This document shows, piece after piece, positions 46,791 to 58,624 of a DNA stretch of 64,000 nt. Under the pieces are notes generated by a model that was not told the DNA's origin, searched no databases, and worked only from the letters and a program-made list of their open reading frames with translations. Source of the stretch: Polytrichum commune (taxonomy: Eukaryota > Streptophyta > Polytrichopsida > Polytrichales > Polytrichaceae); contig OX485805.1 in assembly GCA_950295325.1 (NCBI GenBank), positions 26,459,501 through 26,523,500 of the forward strand. Reading direction: 5' to 3'. Made by a program: the position numbers and the translations under genes. Each line of letters starts with the position of its first letter. The first letter of the stretch is position 1.

Positions 46791-48680
46791 CATACCTTCA
46801 GTATCATTATTGGAGGAAGGCCTCTTTCTATCTAGATTTTGAACTGAGTGTTCTTGGACGTGAGGAGCCCTACCACAAGTTGTAGCATGTGGTAAACTTA
46901 CCTAATCTATTATTGGATTTATCGGTCATGCCATAACAAGATCATCAATGATGTTTGTCATGGTACTTGTTGCTTACAAGTCTCTACTCGCATAAGTCAT
47001 AACTCAGGAGCTCGGTGGAGTAAAATACTAAAGTAAGGTAGAAATACCATAACCCGTGAAAATAAGGTGATTTGCATTGAAGATCTGGTCTGACAATCAT
47101 GAGATAATTTCCCAAGATAGACAAGAAGGATTCATGAAGAATGCAAGTTGTTTCATATTTTTCTACCCTATACAAGAAATGCTACAAATTTTCAAAGTGG
47201 AAAGTTGTCTAATCCCCTACTCGTTCATTAGATTCTCCCTACACCGAACACGGTAATCCGCATTTCCATACAGAACATCGCCTAAATATGTTACCTCATG
47301 AGTACATTAACACTTGACTCCCATTGGCTACACTAAGTGTACACGCATTGAAGTTGCCGCCGAGCCATGATCCGTTTTAGAAATGGCACTTCACCATTAT
47401 GACGGCGGTCTAGTGCACGGCTAGAGGGTGGTTAATGTGTTATGATATTTCTACCTTAGAAGTGTTGTATAGTGTTTGGGTTCATGATACGTGTTATTAG
47501 TGCTTCATTTTTTTGGATTTCCATATATGTGGTGGAGACACCATGGTAGCACTAGGTAGTGGAACTAGGTTATGAACCAGGTAATCTTGGATGCAAGGAG
47601 TACTACAACATGTTGTAGTAGGTGTCCAACTTACCAAGTCCATTACCTGGGGGGTGCACTTAATGTAGAGGTTCAAAATGACATGAGTGGGAAATAATTC
47701 TACGACGCCCTTATTTACATTTAACATGATTAGTTTTAGGGTGACTTTTGAATGTGACTTCATTACTTCCAATTCTTTCATTTGACCCCAAAAAAAGAAC
47801 TTGACCAAACAAAATAAAGTAGCTTGCAAAGCTTGTGTTGAAGTTTGAAGAAAAATGTCTCATATTTCCCTTTGAAAAATTATTAGGAAAAATGACAACA
47901 TACATAGTAGATGCATGAGTGAAAAGTACCCACTCATGTCATTTTAATTCCTTACTATTGAGTGCACTCCCAGGGTCCATTACAAGATGTATTGGTCATG
48001 TCATAACAAAGTCATCATGTATGTTTGTCATAGTACTTGTTGCTTACGGGTCTCCACTCGCATGAGTCAAGACATTGGGAATTCTCTCCCCATTCTATTG
48101 GATTAAAAGAGATTTGCAAATGGTGTTTAGTAGGGTCCTAGGTGTTGGGTTTTTTCATATATGTGATGTGGCCAACATGGCAACACCAGGTATAAACCTA
48201 CATCATTAAAGGAAGGAGAGGCTTTACCATCTAGATTATGAACTAGGTGATATTGGATGCGAAGAGCCTTGCCACGCATTGGAGCAAGCGTCCAACTTGT
48301 TGAGTCCATTACTAGACGTAGAGATCAAGGCATAGCAAGATCTACATGTCTACATGGTCGATTTATGTTGGTTGTGAAGATTCTTGTTGCTTATGAGCCT
48401 TTGCTTACATGGGTAGTAATTTTGAGAGCTTTGTTGGATGAAAATAAAAATGTTGTGTTATGGTCTTGACTATCAACTTGGTTTTTTTCATATTTGTGCA
48501 ACATGGCATGTGGCATCATCACCACTAGAAGGATAAGTATTTATATCTAGATTATGAAAAACTAGACTACTACATAATGTTGGATGTGAGGAGCCTTGCT
48601 ACAGACCATAGTAGGTGTCCACCTTACTGAGTTCATAATTGGACGCAGTGGTCAAGTTGTGGTAAAGATTGGTGATAATG
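46790..48680 (+). repeat. Diverged repeats with recurring 'GATGCGAGGAGCC' phrase
   Basis: Recurring phrases occur near 46860-46990, 47540-47660, 47980-48070, 48190-48400 and 48540-48650: GATG(C/T)(G/A)AGGAGCCTTGC, GT(A/G)CTTGTTGCTTAC and ACTCGCAT(A/G)AGTCA. Units are too diverged to give an exact period by eye. No gene is visible. Confidence 0.5.
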
Positions 48681-49518
48681 AGAATTGTGTGGGTGCCTAC
48701 TTTGTTTGAATTCATGTCTAAATTGGCAATACAAATTTAGAGGTTTCCATTATGGGAACATGTGGTCTTGCTCTAGCTTTTTTTTGGCATGCTTTTGGCA
48801 TTTTTGTCCATTTTTTCCAAATACATGGGAGAAAATTTGTTGGTTGCTTATTATGTTCCTTCCACATTTGTGAGTTCTTTTGATAGAAATGTAATCTTAA
48901 AATAAATTGGGTATCAATAAAGGCATGGGGGCAAAAGGTATGTGATAACCATACAACAACCACATAAATTAAACGTCAAAATGTCAAGAACTCCTTTTAG
49001 GCTTTTGAAAATAATTTCAAACAAATTTGACGAATAAGATCATAGACCCTACATTAATCTCATGAGGTTAAGTTGAGATGAATCAATTATAACCCGAGTT
49101 TAACTCTACATGGTGTAGGTTTTTACCGGATCCCCCAATATGGTCGTCATGAATCCTAAGTTTGGTACATATATGAGTATAAAACAAGGGATTGTTAAAT
49201 CGATCATGTAGTTTATTAAAACGACCACAAAGACGTGTAGCGTGGTCATTTTAGTGTGTACAGGTCAAAATTTGATTATTTGATCACACATATGAAGGGA
49301 AACAAGGTATCAACCATGCATCCTCTTTCTTTACATTTTTAACTTAGAACTATAATTATTCAAATGTTGACATATCATGTGATCACCCGATGCGTCTTTG
49401 TGGTCATTTTAACAAGTGTTTGGTTGATTTAACAATCTCCATACAAATACAGTTCGGAATTGAGGAGAGAATCATGAAAAAGTAGTTTATTTACATACTA
49501 GTCTCACATTGTTCATTC

Positions 49519-49690
49519 TTACTTATCATATTTCGTGACGAGGCCAGCATATGCTTTAACTCCCTGCAATTTGTGACGTGGTAATTCCAAAGCATATCCA
49601 TTGATACAAAAGACATCTGGTGGCCCTATTGTACATGCACTTCCAACTCCAAAGACAAACCTAGTAACTGTTGTATCCCACTTGGGAGTT
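49519..49690 (-). CDS. Coding-like terminal exon fragment, unknown product
   Basis: On the minus strand, a possible acceptor GACTGAG is followed by an open frame reading ITPKWDTTVTRFVFGVGSAC, then GPPDVFCINGYALELPRHKL and ending KAYAGLVTKYDK with TAA. Amino-acid composition, with tryptophan, cysteines and no low complexity, looks coding, but I do not recognise the family and no upstream exon could be found. It may be a gene fragment carried by a transposon. Confidence 0.3.
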
Positions 49691-49984
49691 ATCTCAGTCA
49701 ATAAACAAGTGCGTATCACGATGATCAATGTCATATCAAGTTTCAGAACCAGAGTAGATATGCAAAATAAGTAAAAATCCAAAGCGAAGATTATTTGTCT
49801 CTTTAAAACGATCACGCAGACCCTCGCAATTGTATCCACTAATAAACCTGGGATGGTTCATACGATTCGTGCGCAATGTAATCGAAGCTTATCGTAACAC
49901 GTGTGTTTTTGGTGTCCAGTCTCAACCACAAGCCTTGCGATACACCACTCAAGTGTAGATTAAGAAGAGTGACCGCATATTACT

Positions 49985-50169
49985 TTACGTGTGTAATACA
50001 TATCCTGCCCTCAAAAGTAGTTGAACGAGCATGTCTCAAATGGGCACAAGACAAGCTTGGCGAAGAGTGCCTGCTCAGAGGAGTTCCAGCTTTAGAGATT
50101 GATGGGGGAAGAACAGGCCAACGATCTGTACAGACTAAACAGTTGGGAGCAATGATCGGGGAGCACTGA
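49985..50169 (+). CDS. Coding-like fragment left of the 220-bp array, unknown product
   Basis: Frame with KVVERACLKWAQDKLGEECL and LEIDGGRTGQRSVQTKQ, ending TGA at the edge of the tandem array. Composition is coding-like, but no domain is recognised and no start is fixed. A similar coding-like stretch (REGELRKTEEMDLLVC) follows the array near 51235-51310, so the array may have expanded inside a gene or gene fragment. Confidence 0.25.
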
Positions 50170-50179
50170 ACAGTGGGAA

Positions 50180-51240
50180 AACCGACCACTAGTTACATAT
50201 GAACTGGTTGAAGTTCAAGAGGTCAGGAAAATTACCCATCATTCTACAGGAATCTATGGAATATACCTCAAATTAATCAAGAAGAACGGAAAGATCACAA
50301 CATGTAACCGGTGGGGCTTGGATACACTAGGATCTTGACTGATTAAGCTCAAAATCCTTCCCGAACATTGGCAGGGAGAACCAACCACTAGTTACATATG
50401 AACCGGTTGAGTTTGAGAAATAACCAGTTGAAGTTCAAGAGTTCAGGACAATTACCCATCGTTCTAGACAATTACCTCGAATTAATCAAGGGAAATGGAA
50501 AGATCACAACATGTAACCAATTGGGCTTTGAAAAGACTAGGATCTTGACTGATTATGCTCAAAATCTTCCCCAGACATTGGCAGGGAGAACTGGCCGCTG
50601 GTTACATATGAACCAGTTGAGTTTGAGAAATAATTGGTTGACGTTCAAGAGTTCAGGAAAATTACCCATCGTTTCAGAGGAATCTATGGAATATATCTCG
50701 AATTAGTCATGACGAACGGAAAGATCACAACATGTAACAGGTTGGGCTTGGAAACACTAGCATCTTGACAGATTATGCTCAAAATCCTCCTCATATGTTG
50801 GCAGGGAGAACCGGCTGCTAGTTACATATGAACCAGCTGAGTTTGAGAAATAACTGGTTGACGTTCAAGAGTTCAGGAAAATTACCCATCGTTCTAGAGG
50901 AATCTGTAGAATACACCTCAAATTAATCAAGGAAAACGGAAAGATCACAACATGTAACCGGTTGGGCTTGGAAACACCAGGATTTTGACTGATTAGGCTC
51001 AAAATCCTCCCCAGACATTGACAGGGAGAACAAGCTGCTAGTTACTTATCAACCAGTTGAGTTTGAGAAATAACTAGTTGAAGTTCAAGACTTCAGGAAA
51101 ATTACCCATCATCCTAGAGGAATCTATAGAATAGACCTCAAATTAATCAAGGAAAACGGAAAGATCACAACATGCAACTGATTGCATTTGGAAACTCTCG
51201 GATATCGACTGATTATGCCCACAAATCTCCGCGCACTCTG
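50180..51240 (+). repeat. Five-copy tandem array of the AACCGGTT unit, period about 220 bp
   Basis: The word A(A/C)GTTCAAGA starts near 50211, 50431, 50641, 50861 and 51081, giving spacings of 220, 210, 220 and 220 bp. Each unit has GGGAGAACC at the left, a GTTACATATGAACC run, TTTGAGAAATAAC, AATTACCCATC, GGAAAGATCACAACATGTAA and CTCAAAATCC. AACCGGTT or one-base variants occur at four fixed places per unit. Single dispersed copies of the same unit are at 1023, 41596, 55255, 56814 and 58402. Confidence 0.85.
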
Positions 51241-51526
51241 TTCAGGAGAGAAGGAGAGCTTAGAAAAACAGAGGAAATGGACTTATTAGTGTGTCCAGGG
51301 GGCGTCCTGGGAAAAGAAACACCATCACTTCACAGTTTACAGTATTTAGTGTCACTCATTATTCGGAGTTTTGCAGTGATGTAACTTAATATATGTGAAG
51401 GATGTAAGATTCTACCAAATAAAGTCATTTAGGTTGTATAATGTCCATACAACTCAGTTATTAAGTATGTGTTGGTAAAAACTGAAATCTACAGCAAGAA
51501 GTTATAGAATTGTGTAATTCTGCATG

Positions 51527-51635
51527 CACTACAACAAAACGCATGTTTTATGACTACAATTTATGATTACATTCAGTCATAAACACTGAGTGCAATCATA
51601 AATTGTAGTCATAAAACATGCGTTTTGTTGTAGTG
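51527..51635. mobile_element. CACTA-type hairpin MITE with perfect ATG target duplication
   Basis: A 109-bp element beginning CACTACAACAAAACGCATG. The first 42 bases are the exact inverted complement of the last 42, and the stem continues with only a couple of mismatches to a small loop. It is flanked by ATG on both sides (51524-51526 and 51636-51638). CACTA ends and 3-bp target duplications define the CACTA (En/Spm) group. The perfect stem suggests recent insertion or selection on the hairpin. Confidence 0.85.
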
Positions 51636-52667
51636 ATGGTAAGTGAAACTAAATATCATAAATGGTGTCATGGTATTATTTAGTTTCTATATCACATGAA
51701 CCTCCAACCGACATGAATTCGATATACAAGGAAAGGGAAATTTCTACAAATTTATTGAAAAGAAGCTTTGAGTGAAGTGGAGCTCATCACATTGACAAGT
51801 TTTGACTCCAAACTAGGGGTGTGTTTCTAGGCTTGTAAATAAAAGTACTTCGGACCCGTGTCATCCGGCAAGCATGTTGCACCCGTGCATGTGAATTGAT
51901 GTCCCAAGTTACTTCGCATTGTCTGCTCAACTTACATGTGGATAGGAAGTCAAGACCATGACATGTCAATGAGTTGCACATTATTACTAGTGCTTAATTT
52001 TTAACCACATTGATTATGGTGAGCATATGATAAATAATGTGGACAAATGTATAGTGTGACTTACCTTGACAACCCTATAGTATGGCCCCACAAATGCACC
52101 ATCATGCAAGATGATAATGCGCAACCCTAGTTAAACTTGTCATGCCCTGGTGATATACCCACTTCCTTCCCTCCTATTAGAGGTAAACTTATAAATTCAC
52201 ATTGACTTGAATCCAATTGAGATTTGAAATGTATATTGTGAACCTTTGATGTTAATTATTGTGGGTTGGTATATAGTGTGCATCCACAATATTATATTAA
52301 ATGTTTTTGGTGTTGAAAGTAAGGTGAATAGTGTAGCCCACGATACTTACCATTATCAACACACTTAAAGTAGATGTGCCTAACTTGGTGCATGATCTTA
52401 AATGGGCACTTATATTTGAGTGGTGAACAGTGGGTGTGAATCTAAGAATGGACACCAAAAAACACGTGTTGGAAAGAGATTGGACTATGTGCTCAAAATT
52501 TATTAACCATTCTAGACGCAATAGCCAACATAATTGGACGGACTTATATTATCATTTCGAAACTTGGAGAATCTTCACTTTGACAATACTAGATACAATA
52601 TTCATACAAACTCCAAAGATTGTGACAAAATTGGCTATGGGCACGATTTGGAAATTCATCTTGCACT

Positions 52668-52997
52668 CACTAGTAGAAAACATTGCAAAAAAGATTCGCA
52701 GTCGTTTTCCCATTGTGGTTCTTTTGACCAGCCTGCTCTGCAGTCGCTAAATGACTGCAGATTTGTTTTTAGTTTACCAACTAAAATTTTAGGAATATGG
52801 GGGCTTGTAATATACCGTTGGAAAGGTCTTGAAAATACCTTTCCAGCAGTGTATTACACGCCCCGAAATGTTTAAAAATAAAATCACAAAACAAAAAAGA
52901 AAATATTTAGTCATTTAACAACTACAAAACATGCTGGTCAAAAGAATTGCAATGGAAAAACGATTGTGGTTCTTATTCACAAATTCTTCTACTAGTG
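52668..52997. mobile_element. CACTA-type MITE with ACT target duplication
   Basis: Starts CACTAGTAGAAAA and ends with TTCTACTAGTG; inverted similarity extends about 75 bp inward with indels, including CTTTTGACCAGC on both arms. ACT flanks both ends (52665-52667 and 52998-53000). The 330-bp interior includes a near-palindrome around ATACCGTTGGAAAGGT. A partial relative is at 18125-18335. It is inserted in a copy of repeat family A. Confidence 0.8.
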
Positions 52998-53059
52998 ACT
53001 AATCGTGTCCCACAAGATGTATCTATAAAGAGAAAAGTGTTCATTTAAGACCCACTTAC

Positions 53060-54835
53060 CTTAAATATACAAGGTTTGCAATTTTACTGATAAGGTGTTG
53101 TATGCAACCTCTTTTCTTTTTTCTTTTTCTTTTTTTGAATAATTGCATAAACCTACCTAATTGTGTTAACCTTTGATTGCTCGAGGATCAACCCCCTTGG
53201 CGCTTTTCGTTGGTCAAACATGAAGTTCACCTCAACCATGAATCAATTGTTTCCAAGCTCAACTAATTAATGACCATATGGAAATTTTGGCTCAGGCAGT
53301 AAAGGGTTGACTATTTAACCTACTAGAGTGGTGTCTATATTATGAGTATATAGCCCAATCTCATCATAATGTACGTGTTTTGTTTAGTGTCCCTCTTTAA
53401 CTTCAAGCTTTGCCTTTCACCATTATATATTGGTTTCCCATCACAACGAGTGACCATGTCAGGTCCATGTCATGTCATAGAGAAGTACTGGCTTTACACT
53501 AGGGTCCCACTAAAGTCCAAGATCAAAGAAACTATTGAATTGAGCAATCTTATTCGTTGAGAGCATATTGTTGGGCCCAAGTAATTTACTCTAGGGTTCG
53601 GGTCTAAGATTTGGAAAATGTTGGGTGACATTAATGTGGTATCTCTTTCTCGTTAAATCTCAGCAGTTCCAACTTCCACTCAAGAAAATACTCTTTCAAA
53701 TTTGAGAAACTAAGGATCAAGGTGGAGTCCAATCTAAAACCCGGAAATAAGGATTCAAAGAGTGTTTGGATTCCCAAGTTTCTTGGACCTAGATCCTACT
53801 AAAACCCACCTTGAGTCCAAATATTGCCTTGCCTTCTTTTTGGCATGCTTTCTAACTGGTAAATTAGAAACTATCGAATGTGGCATAGAACTTGAAAATA
53901 ACACATGAACTAATAATATTTTCCAATTTGGATTGAGGTAGAGTGCTTATTGTTGAAATCAAACTAATCACATCAATGCGTATAAGTTCTAATAGCAAAG
54001 AATATTCTAGTATTCTAACTGTGTTTTGACTACGATCGATTTTGGAAGAGTACATTTTACACTATTGTTCTTGATTCACAAAGGTCGCTTTCTTGTATAA
54101 AGTACCACTCATTGTCTAGTAGGCCAGGTCAATCCCTTCCTCAAACTGACGTTACCTTTAGAGATGTGTTTGAAGGGTTGTTTGATCCTTAAAAATAATT
54201 ACGTGTTGATCATCATCGTATAGTGTTTTACATCATTACAAGCATTTGAGTCTTAGGCAACTTTGTCCTGCATTGGTGTAAGATGAGTTGCCTAGATCAT
54301 ATATGGTTGTAGTGTATATATTGAGTTGTTGTGTTGAAACTTGTAAATAATATGGTGGATTTTTGAATTGGTGCTTTACTACTTAGGTCGTTATCAATCT
54401 TAGTTTATTGTAAGCAACGTTGTGTTTCTTATAGCTAGGAGTTTGCAAATGTCCGCTATAGATGACCTGCACTTCAATGAGTTGGTAATGCTCATGGTTG
54501 TGCCTCCAATCCACACAATACAAATACTTATCAAGTCACCATCTTGGTCCATAAATGTAGCTATTAAGAGTTCATCTAGAATTTGCAAGTGTTTAACGTT
54601 CAATGTTGAGTCAACATTGTTACATTCCCTCTAGGGTTTGATATCATTACACTACTAATTCAACATCTAGCTAATCAATTGTTCAACATTGATTGATCTC
54701 ATATGTTATCCTATTGAATCTTGCAACTATAGGATATATTAACAAAATACTAAATTTGTAACCCTATATCTTGTAGCATTGATTCAATGTTGTAGTCTCA
54801 TACGGGATGAGAAGAACTTGAAGATAAGGTCAACG
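53060..54835. other. Intergenic, no gene recognised
   Basis: No exon-like frame, RNA gene or terminal repeat could be supported. A T-rich tract lies near 53108-53137. Confidence 0.4.
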
Positions 54836-55210
54836 TGCCTAATTTGGTCAATGATCTTAAACATACACCTATATTTGAGTGGTATGTGATTGGGTGTAAA
54901 TCTAAGAACGGACATTAAAAAAAAATTACATGGGTTGAAAAGAGATTAAACTACGGGCTCAAAATTTGTCAACCATTCTAGATACAAATAGTCAACACAA
55001 AGAGAGGACTTATATGAAGGTTTAATGACTCGGAGAATCTTCAGTTTCACATTTGATAGGATATTCATACGAGCTCCGAAATGTATGAGGAAAATGGCTA
55101 CGGACACAACTTGAATTTGTTAATCACCTTGTACTAATCGCGTGTTTCATGTCCTACAAGAAGCACTAGGTGCAGAAAGAAAAGTGTTTGTTTAAGACCC
55201 GCTTATCTCA
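54835..55210 (+). repeat. Dispersed repeat family A copy
   Basis: Ordered match with 52380-52660 and 56385-56690 (TAAGAACGGACATTAAAA-type, CATTCTAGA, GAGAATCTTCA, TTCATACGAGCTCC) and continuing into the AAGTGTTTGTTTAAGACCCG tail. It is followed within 50 bp by an AACCGGTT-family copy, as is the copy at 525-1010, so the two families travel together at several sites. Confidence 0.6.
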
Positions 55211-55254
55211 TGCCATGATCATGGTGTAGATGTTTGATCGTTACAATGATCTAC

Positions 55255-55490
55255 GATGGGGGAGAACCAACAGTTAGTTACAAGTGAACCGGTTGAGTTT
55301 GAGAAATAACCGGTTGAAGTTGAAGACTGCAGGAAAACTACCGATCATTTTAGAGGAATTTATGGAATATACCCCAATTTAATAAAGGAAAACTGGAGGA
55401 TGTCAACATGTAAGCGGTTAGACTTGCAAACACTAGGATCTCAACCGGTTATGCCCAAAAATCTCCCCAATCACTGGCGCTGATATGAGG
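55255..55490 (+). repeat. AACCGGTT-family 220-bp repeat, well-preserved single copy
   Basis: Contains three perfect AACCGGTT palindromes (near 55287, 55308 and 55443) and one variant, AAGCGGTT (near 55409). Left end GGGGGAGAACC and right end AAATCTCCCC are inverted relative to each other, giving short terminal inverted repeats. Confidence 0.8.
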
Positions 55491-56384
55491 GATAACTTAA
55501 GGGACAGAAGAACAGTAATTAAATTGACCTGTATGATCTGAATGTGTATTGGATTGCTCCCCACAGCAAAGACTTCTGAACTGCCTTCTTAATAGCAATA
55601 GCACCTAGAAATGTTCCTTTTTTTGCAGAATGAGTGGATTTCAGTATACAATCACCCCAGGTCAGCAATCTGCACAAGATGAAATGCAACTTCTACCATC
55701 ATTCTCAGGAGATTGCAAGATTTATTTATTTATTTTATTTTTGCAGAGATTGGAGGTTCATATCCCCGATCAGTTTCTTAAAGTTTTGAGACGAGGATGT
55801 TATATGTAGTGTCACTAACGAAGAAATCGATCTTGCAGTGTAATGCAATGCAATCAAATGAAGTTGGTTCTAAGCTCCAGGAAGCGAATGGACTTATGGG
55901 AGTAGGAGTACGTTGAGATGGAGTCGAAAAGGTTACTTGCCTATAGTATCGTAGTGTAGTGGTCTTTTGTGAGACAAATGCTAATAACAACCCAACAATG
56001 AAATTGGTACAAAGACGTAACACTATTCACATAGTTCTGTCTATCTTTTGTGTCAGAAAATCATCAAGAGAGTCTATGAATATTCTTAAGAGACTATTCT
56101 GGACACCTCGAAGTTTTTGAGTTACATCTCACATTGAATCTTCGAGGTTCAAGGGAGAATCCGACGATGTCAGCATTTCATCGAGCACTATAACGATACA
56201 ATGTTTGGAGAGGTTGGCACTGGGATTAGAAAAATGAACATGAACATAACTTGGCTGTGAAAAATGTTATGGACTTGAGACTACCTAGTGCTACGTTATA
56301 AAAAATAGGAAATCAAACTCTCTTCAATACATTTAGTGCAACGTTGAGTTGAACACCACAAAGAAGAGGGATAAGGTAGACGTG

Positions 56385-56810
56385 TCTAATTCGATTTCTA
56401 ATCTTTTAAACGGACACCTATGTGTGAGTGGTGTATGGTTGGGTGTGAATCCAATAATCAACACCAATAAGACTTGTGTCAAATAAGAAAGAAAGATTGG
56501 ACTACATGTTCAAAATTTGTTAAGCATTCTAGACGCAATAATCAACATCATTGGGGAAGGGGGGGGGGGGGGAACAATATGATCATGTCATGACTTCAAG
56601 AATCTTCACTTTGACAATTGATATGATATTCATACTAGCTCCAAAAAAGGTTAGGAAAGTGGCTATGGGCACAATTTGGGTTCACTAATCAACTCTCATT
56701 TAATGAATTCGAGAGTCTTCACTTTGACAATCGACAAAATATTCATACGAGCTCCAAAAACAACAAGGAAAGTGGGTAGATGCACAATTTGGATTCACTA
56801 ATCAATGATC
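56385..56810 (+). repeat. Dispersed repeat family A, with partial second copy
   Basis: Full-order copy to about 56690 followed by a partial repeat (56700-56810) of the same phrases GAGAATCTTCACTTTGACA / GAGAGTCTTCACTTTGACA and TTCATACGAGCTCC. A G homopolymer of about 15 bases lies at 56560-56574. Confidence 0.6.
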
Positions 56811-56813
56811 AAG

Positions 56814-57025
56814 GAAATTTTGGGCACAATCGGTTGAGATTCTAGTGTTTGCAAACCCAACCAATTACGTGTTGACATCCTCTGGTTTTCCTTGATTAAA
56901 TTGGGGTATATTCTAGAAATCCCTCTAAAACGATCGAAAATTCTCTTGGAGTCTTGAACTTCAACTGATTATTTCTCAAACTCAACCGGTTCATCTGTAA
57001 GTAACCGCCGGTTCTCCCCGACCAT
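56814..57025 (-). repeat. AACCGGTT-family 220-bp repeat, inverted copy
   Basis: Read on the plus strand it starts TTTGGGCACAATCGGTTGAG and ends CCGCCGGTTCTCCCCGACC. One perfect palindrome remains, near 56980. It is flanked on both sides by pieces of family A. Confidence 0.75.
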
Positions 57026-57494
57026 AGTCACTAATCATCTTGCACGAATTGCGTGTTTCACATCCTCCGAGAAGTGGATGTGGAGAGGAAAAGTGTCCAT
57101 TTAAGAGCCGCTCACCTTGGTGGAGTTGGTGGGAGGACTGGAACACTGGAGACTCTGTGTCAGGTGCCATCCGGCAGTGGAGGTGATGTGTGTGGAGAAA
57201 GCGCCTTGTGTCAGCTCCCCCAGGCCGCATGTGTGTTTTAACCACAATCGATCCTGCATATCGCTCGAATCATCCCGAGCTTGGCCATAAGAATATGATT
57301 TGGGTGAACCAACTCATGCACCCGTTCCTTGTTGGATGTCTAAACCCTTGCCTCCAAGGAACTAGTGTACGGGTTGGTTCGTCCCAGCCATAAGAATACT
57401 AGTCAGACGAGGGTCAGAACTCGGTAAGAATGAGCATATATACCTCAAGTTGCTATGAAAACTACGGTATATATCCTCGTTCTTTGGACTGCCT

Positions 57495-57680
57495 ACGGGT
57501 TGCCTGCCTGTTTTGGTCACTCTAAGCAACTATCATGAAGTCCAAAGTTGCCGTAGTTACGGGTTGCCTGCTTGTTTTGGTCACTCTAAGCAACTATCAT
57601 GAAGTCCAAAGTTGCCGTAGTTGCGGGTCTTTGGACTTCCTGATAGTTATTTAGAGTGACCAAAACAGGCAGGCAACCCG
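57495..57680. repeat. Two direct arms plus one inverted arm: predicted hairpin
   Basis: A unit starting CGGGTTGCCTGC(C/T)TGTTTTG occurs at 57496 and again at 57560, 64 bp apart. Its inverted complement lies at 57630-57680 with about three mismatches over 51 bp. A transcript through here would fold with either left arm. No target duplication is evident. Confidence 0.75.
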
Positions 57681-58083
57681 GAAAATAATATATCAAAAGC
57701 GGGGCACTTTCAACATGGAATCAACATGTGTCAAGCAGTCATCCAAGTTTCTCTTGCGGTTTTTGAGATGGCTATTGCTAATTTCATCTAAGGTGGCCAA
57801 TTTACCCTAAACCTTTACCTTCACTTCCGCGTCTCCCATTAGTTACCATGAACACTCATGTGACATGGTTTGTTATGTGTGAGAGATATGTTGCATTTGT
57901 GAAAGATTGTTGGGCTAGAAGTGTTAGAATGGCGAGACAAAATACTTTGCAATGTACGTTTAAACCTATTGATACCTAAAAGCTAATTTATTAATGTTCA
58001 CACAAAATCTCAACAGTCCATATGTTCAATATCATAAGATTATAACATTGACGTGTACGAATGCTCTCAGGCAAAGGTGACTA

Positions 58084-58261
58084 CACTAGAAGAAAACTTG
58101 TCCAATACAACCACTTGTTATGACTTGGCCATTGCCACTTATGGCAAGAAAATGTACAAATCAATCATTTTGGTTGTCAACCAAAGGGTTTTGCTTGCTA
58201 ATTATCCCAAAACCACAACCAAAAACCTTTTGTTGACATTGAAAATGATTTATTTCTAGTG
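58084..58261. mobile_element. Possible CACTAG-ended MITE
   Basis: Starts CACTAGAAGAAAA and ends TTATTTCTAGTG, a short inverted match; similarity fades after about 13 bp. Flanking triplets CTA and ATG do not match, so this is weakly supported. Confidence 0.35.
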
Positions 58262-58401
58262 ATGCCCGAACAAAAAAGTCCTTCTTGGACTTTAGGGATT
58301 AAAGTTCAATGTTGGTTTTGGGTAGAGGTATTTACCTTACAAGCATTCACAAAAGCCATGGCAAAGCCGTCTTGTAGTCAGGCACTGGATTTGCATCAGT
58401 G

Positions 58402-58624
58402 ATCGGGGAGATTTTTGGGCATAATCGGTTGAGATCCTAGTGTTTGCAACTCCAACCGGTTACATGTTGACATCCTTCGGTTTTTCTATATTAATTATTT
58501 GAGGTATATTCCATAAATTCCTCTAAAGTGATCAGTAATTCTCCTGAAGTCTTGAACTTCAACCGGTTATTTCTCAAACTCAACCGGTTCATCTGTAACT
58601 AACTGCCGGTTCTCCCTGATCATA
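58402..58624 (-). repeat. AACCGGTT-family unit with 14-bp flanking duplication
   Basis: The 223-bp unit has three perfect palindromes (near 58474, 58560 and 58582). It is flanked by GATTTGCATCAGTG (58388-58401) and GATTTGCATAAGTG (58625-58638), a direct repeat with one mismatch that looks like a target-site duplication. This gives the clearest ends of the family, and its length equals the period of the tandem array at 50180. Confidence 0.75.

Noticed and set aside
49980-51240. 220-bp array considered as a CRISPR array or centromeric satellite
   Set aside because: Units are long, with no short repeats and unique spacers, in a plant-like nuclear context. Five copies are too few for a centromeric satellite within this window.
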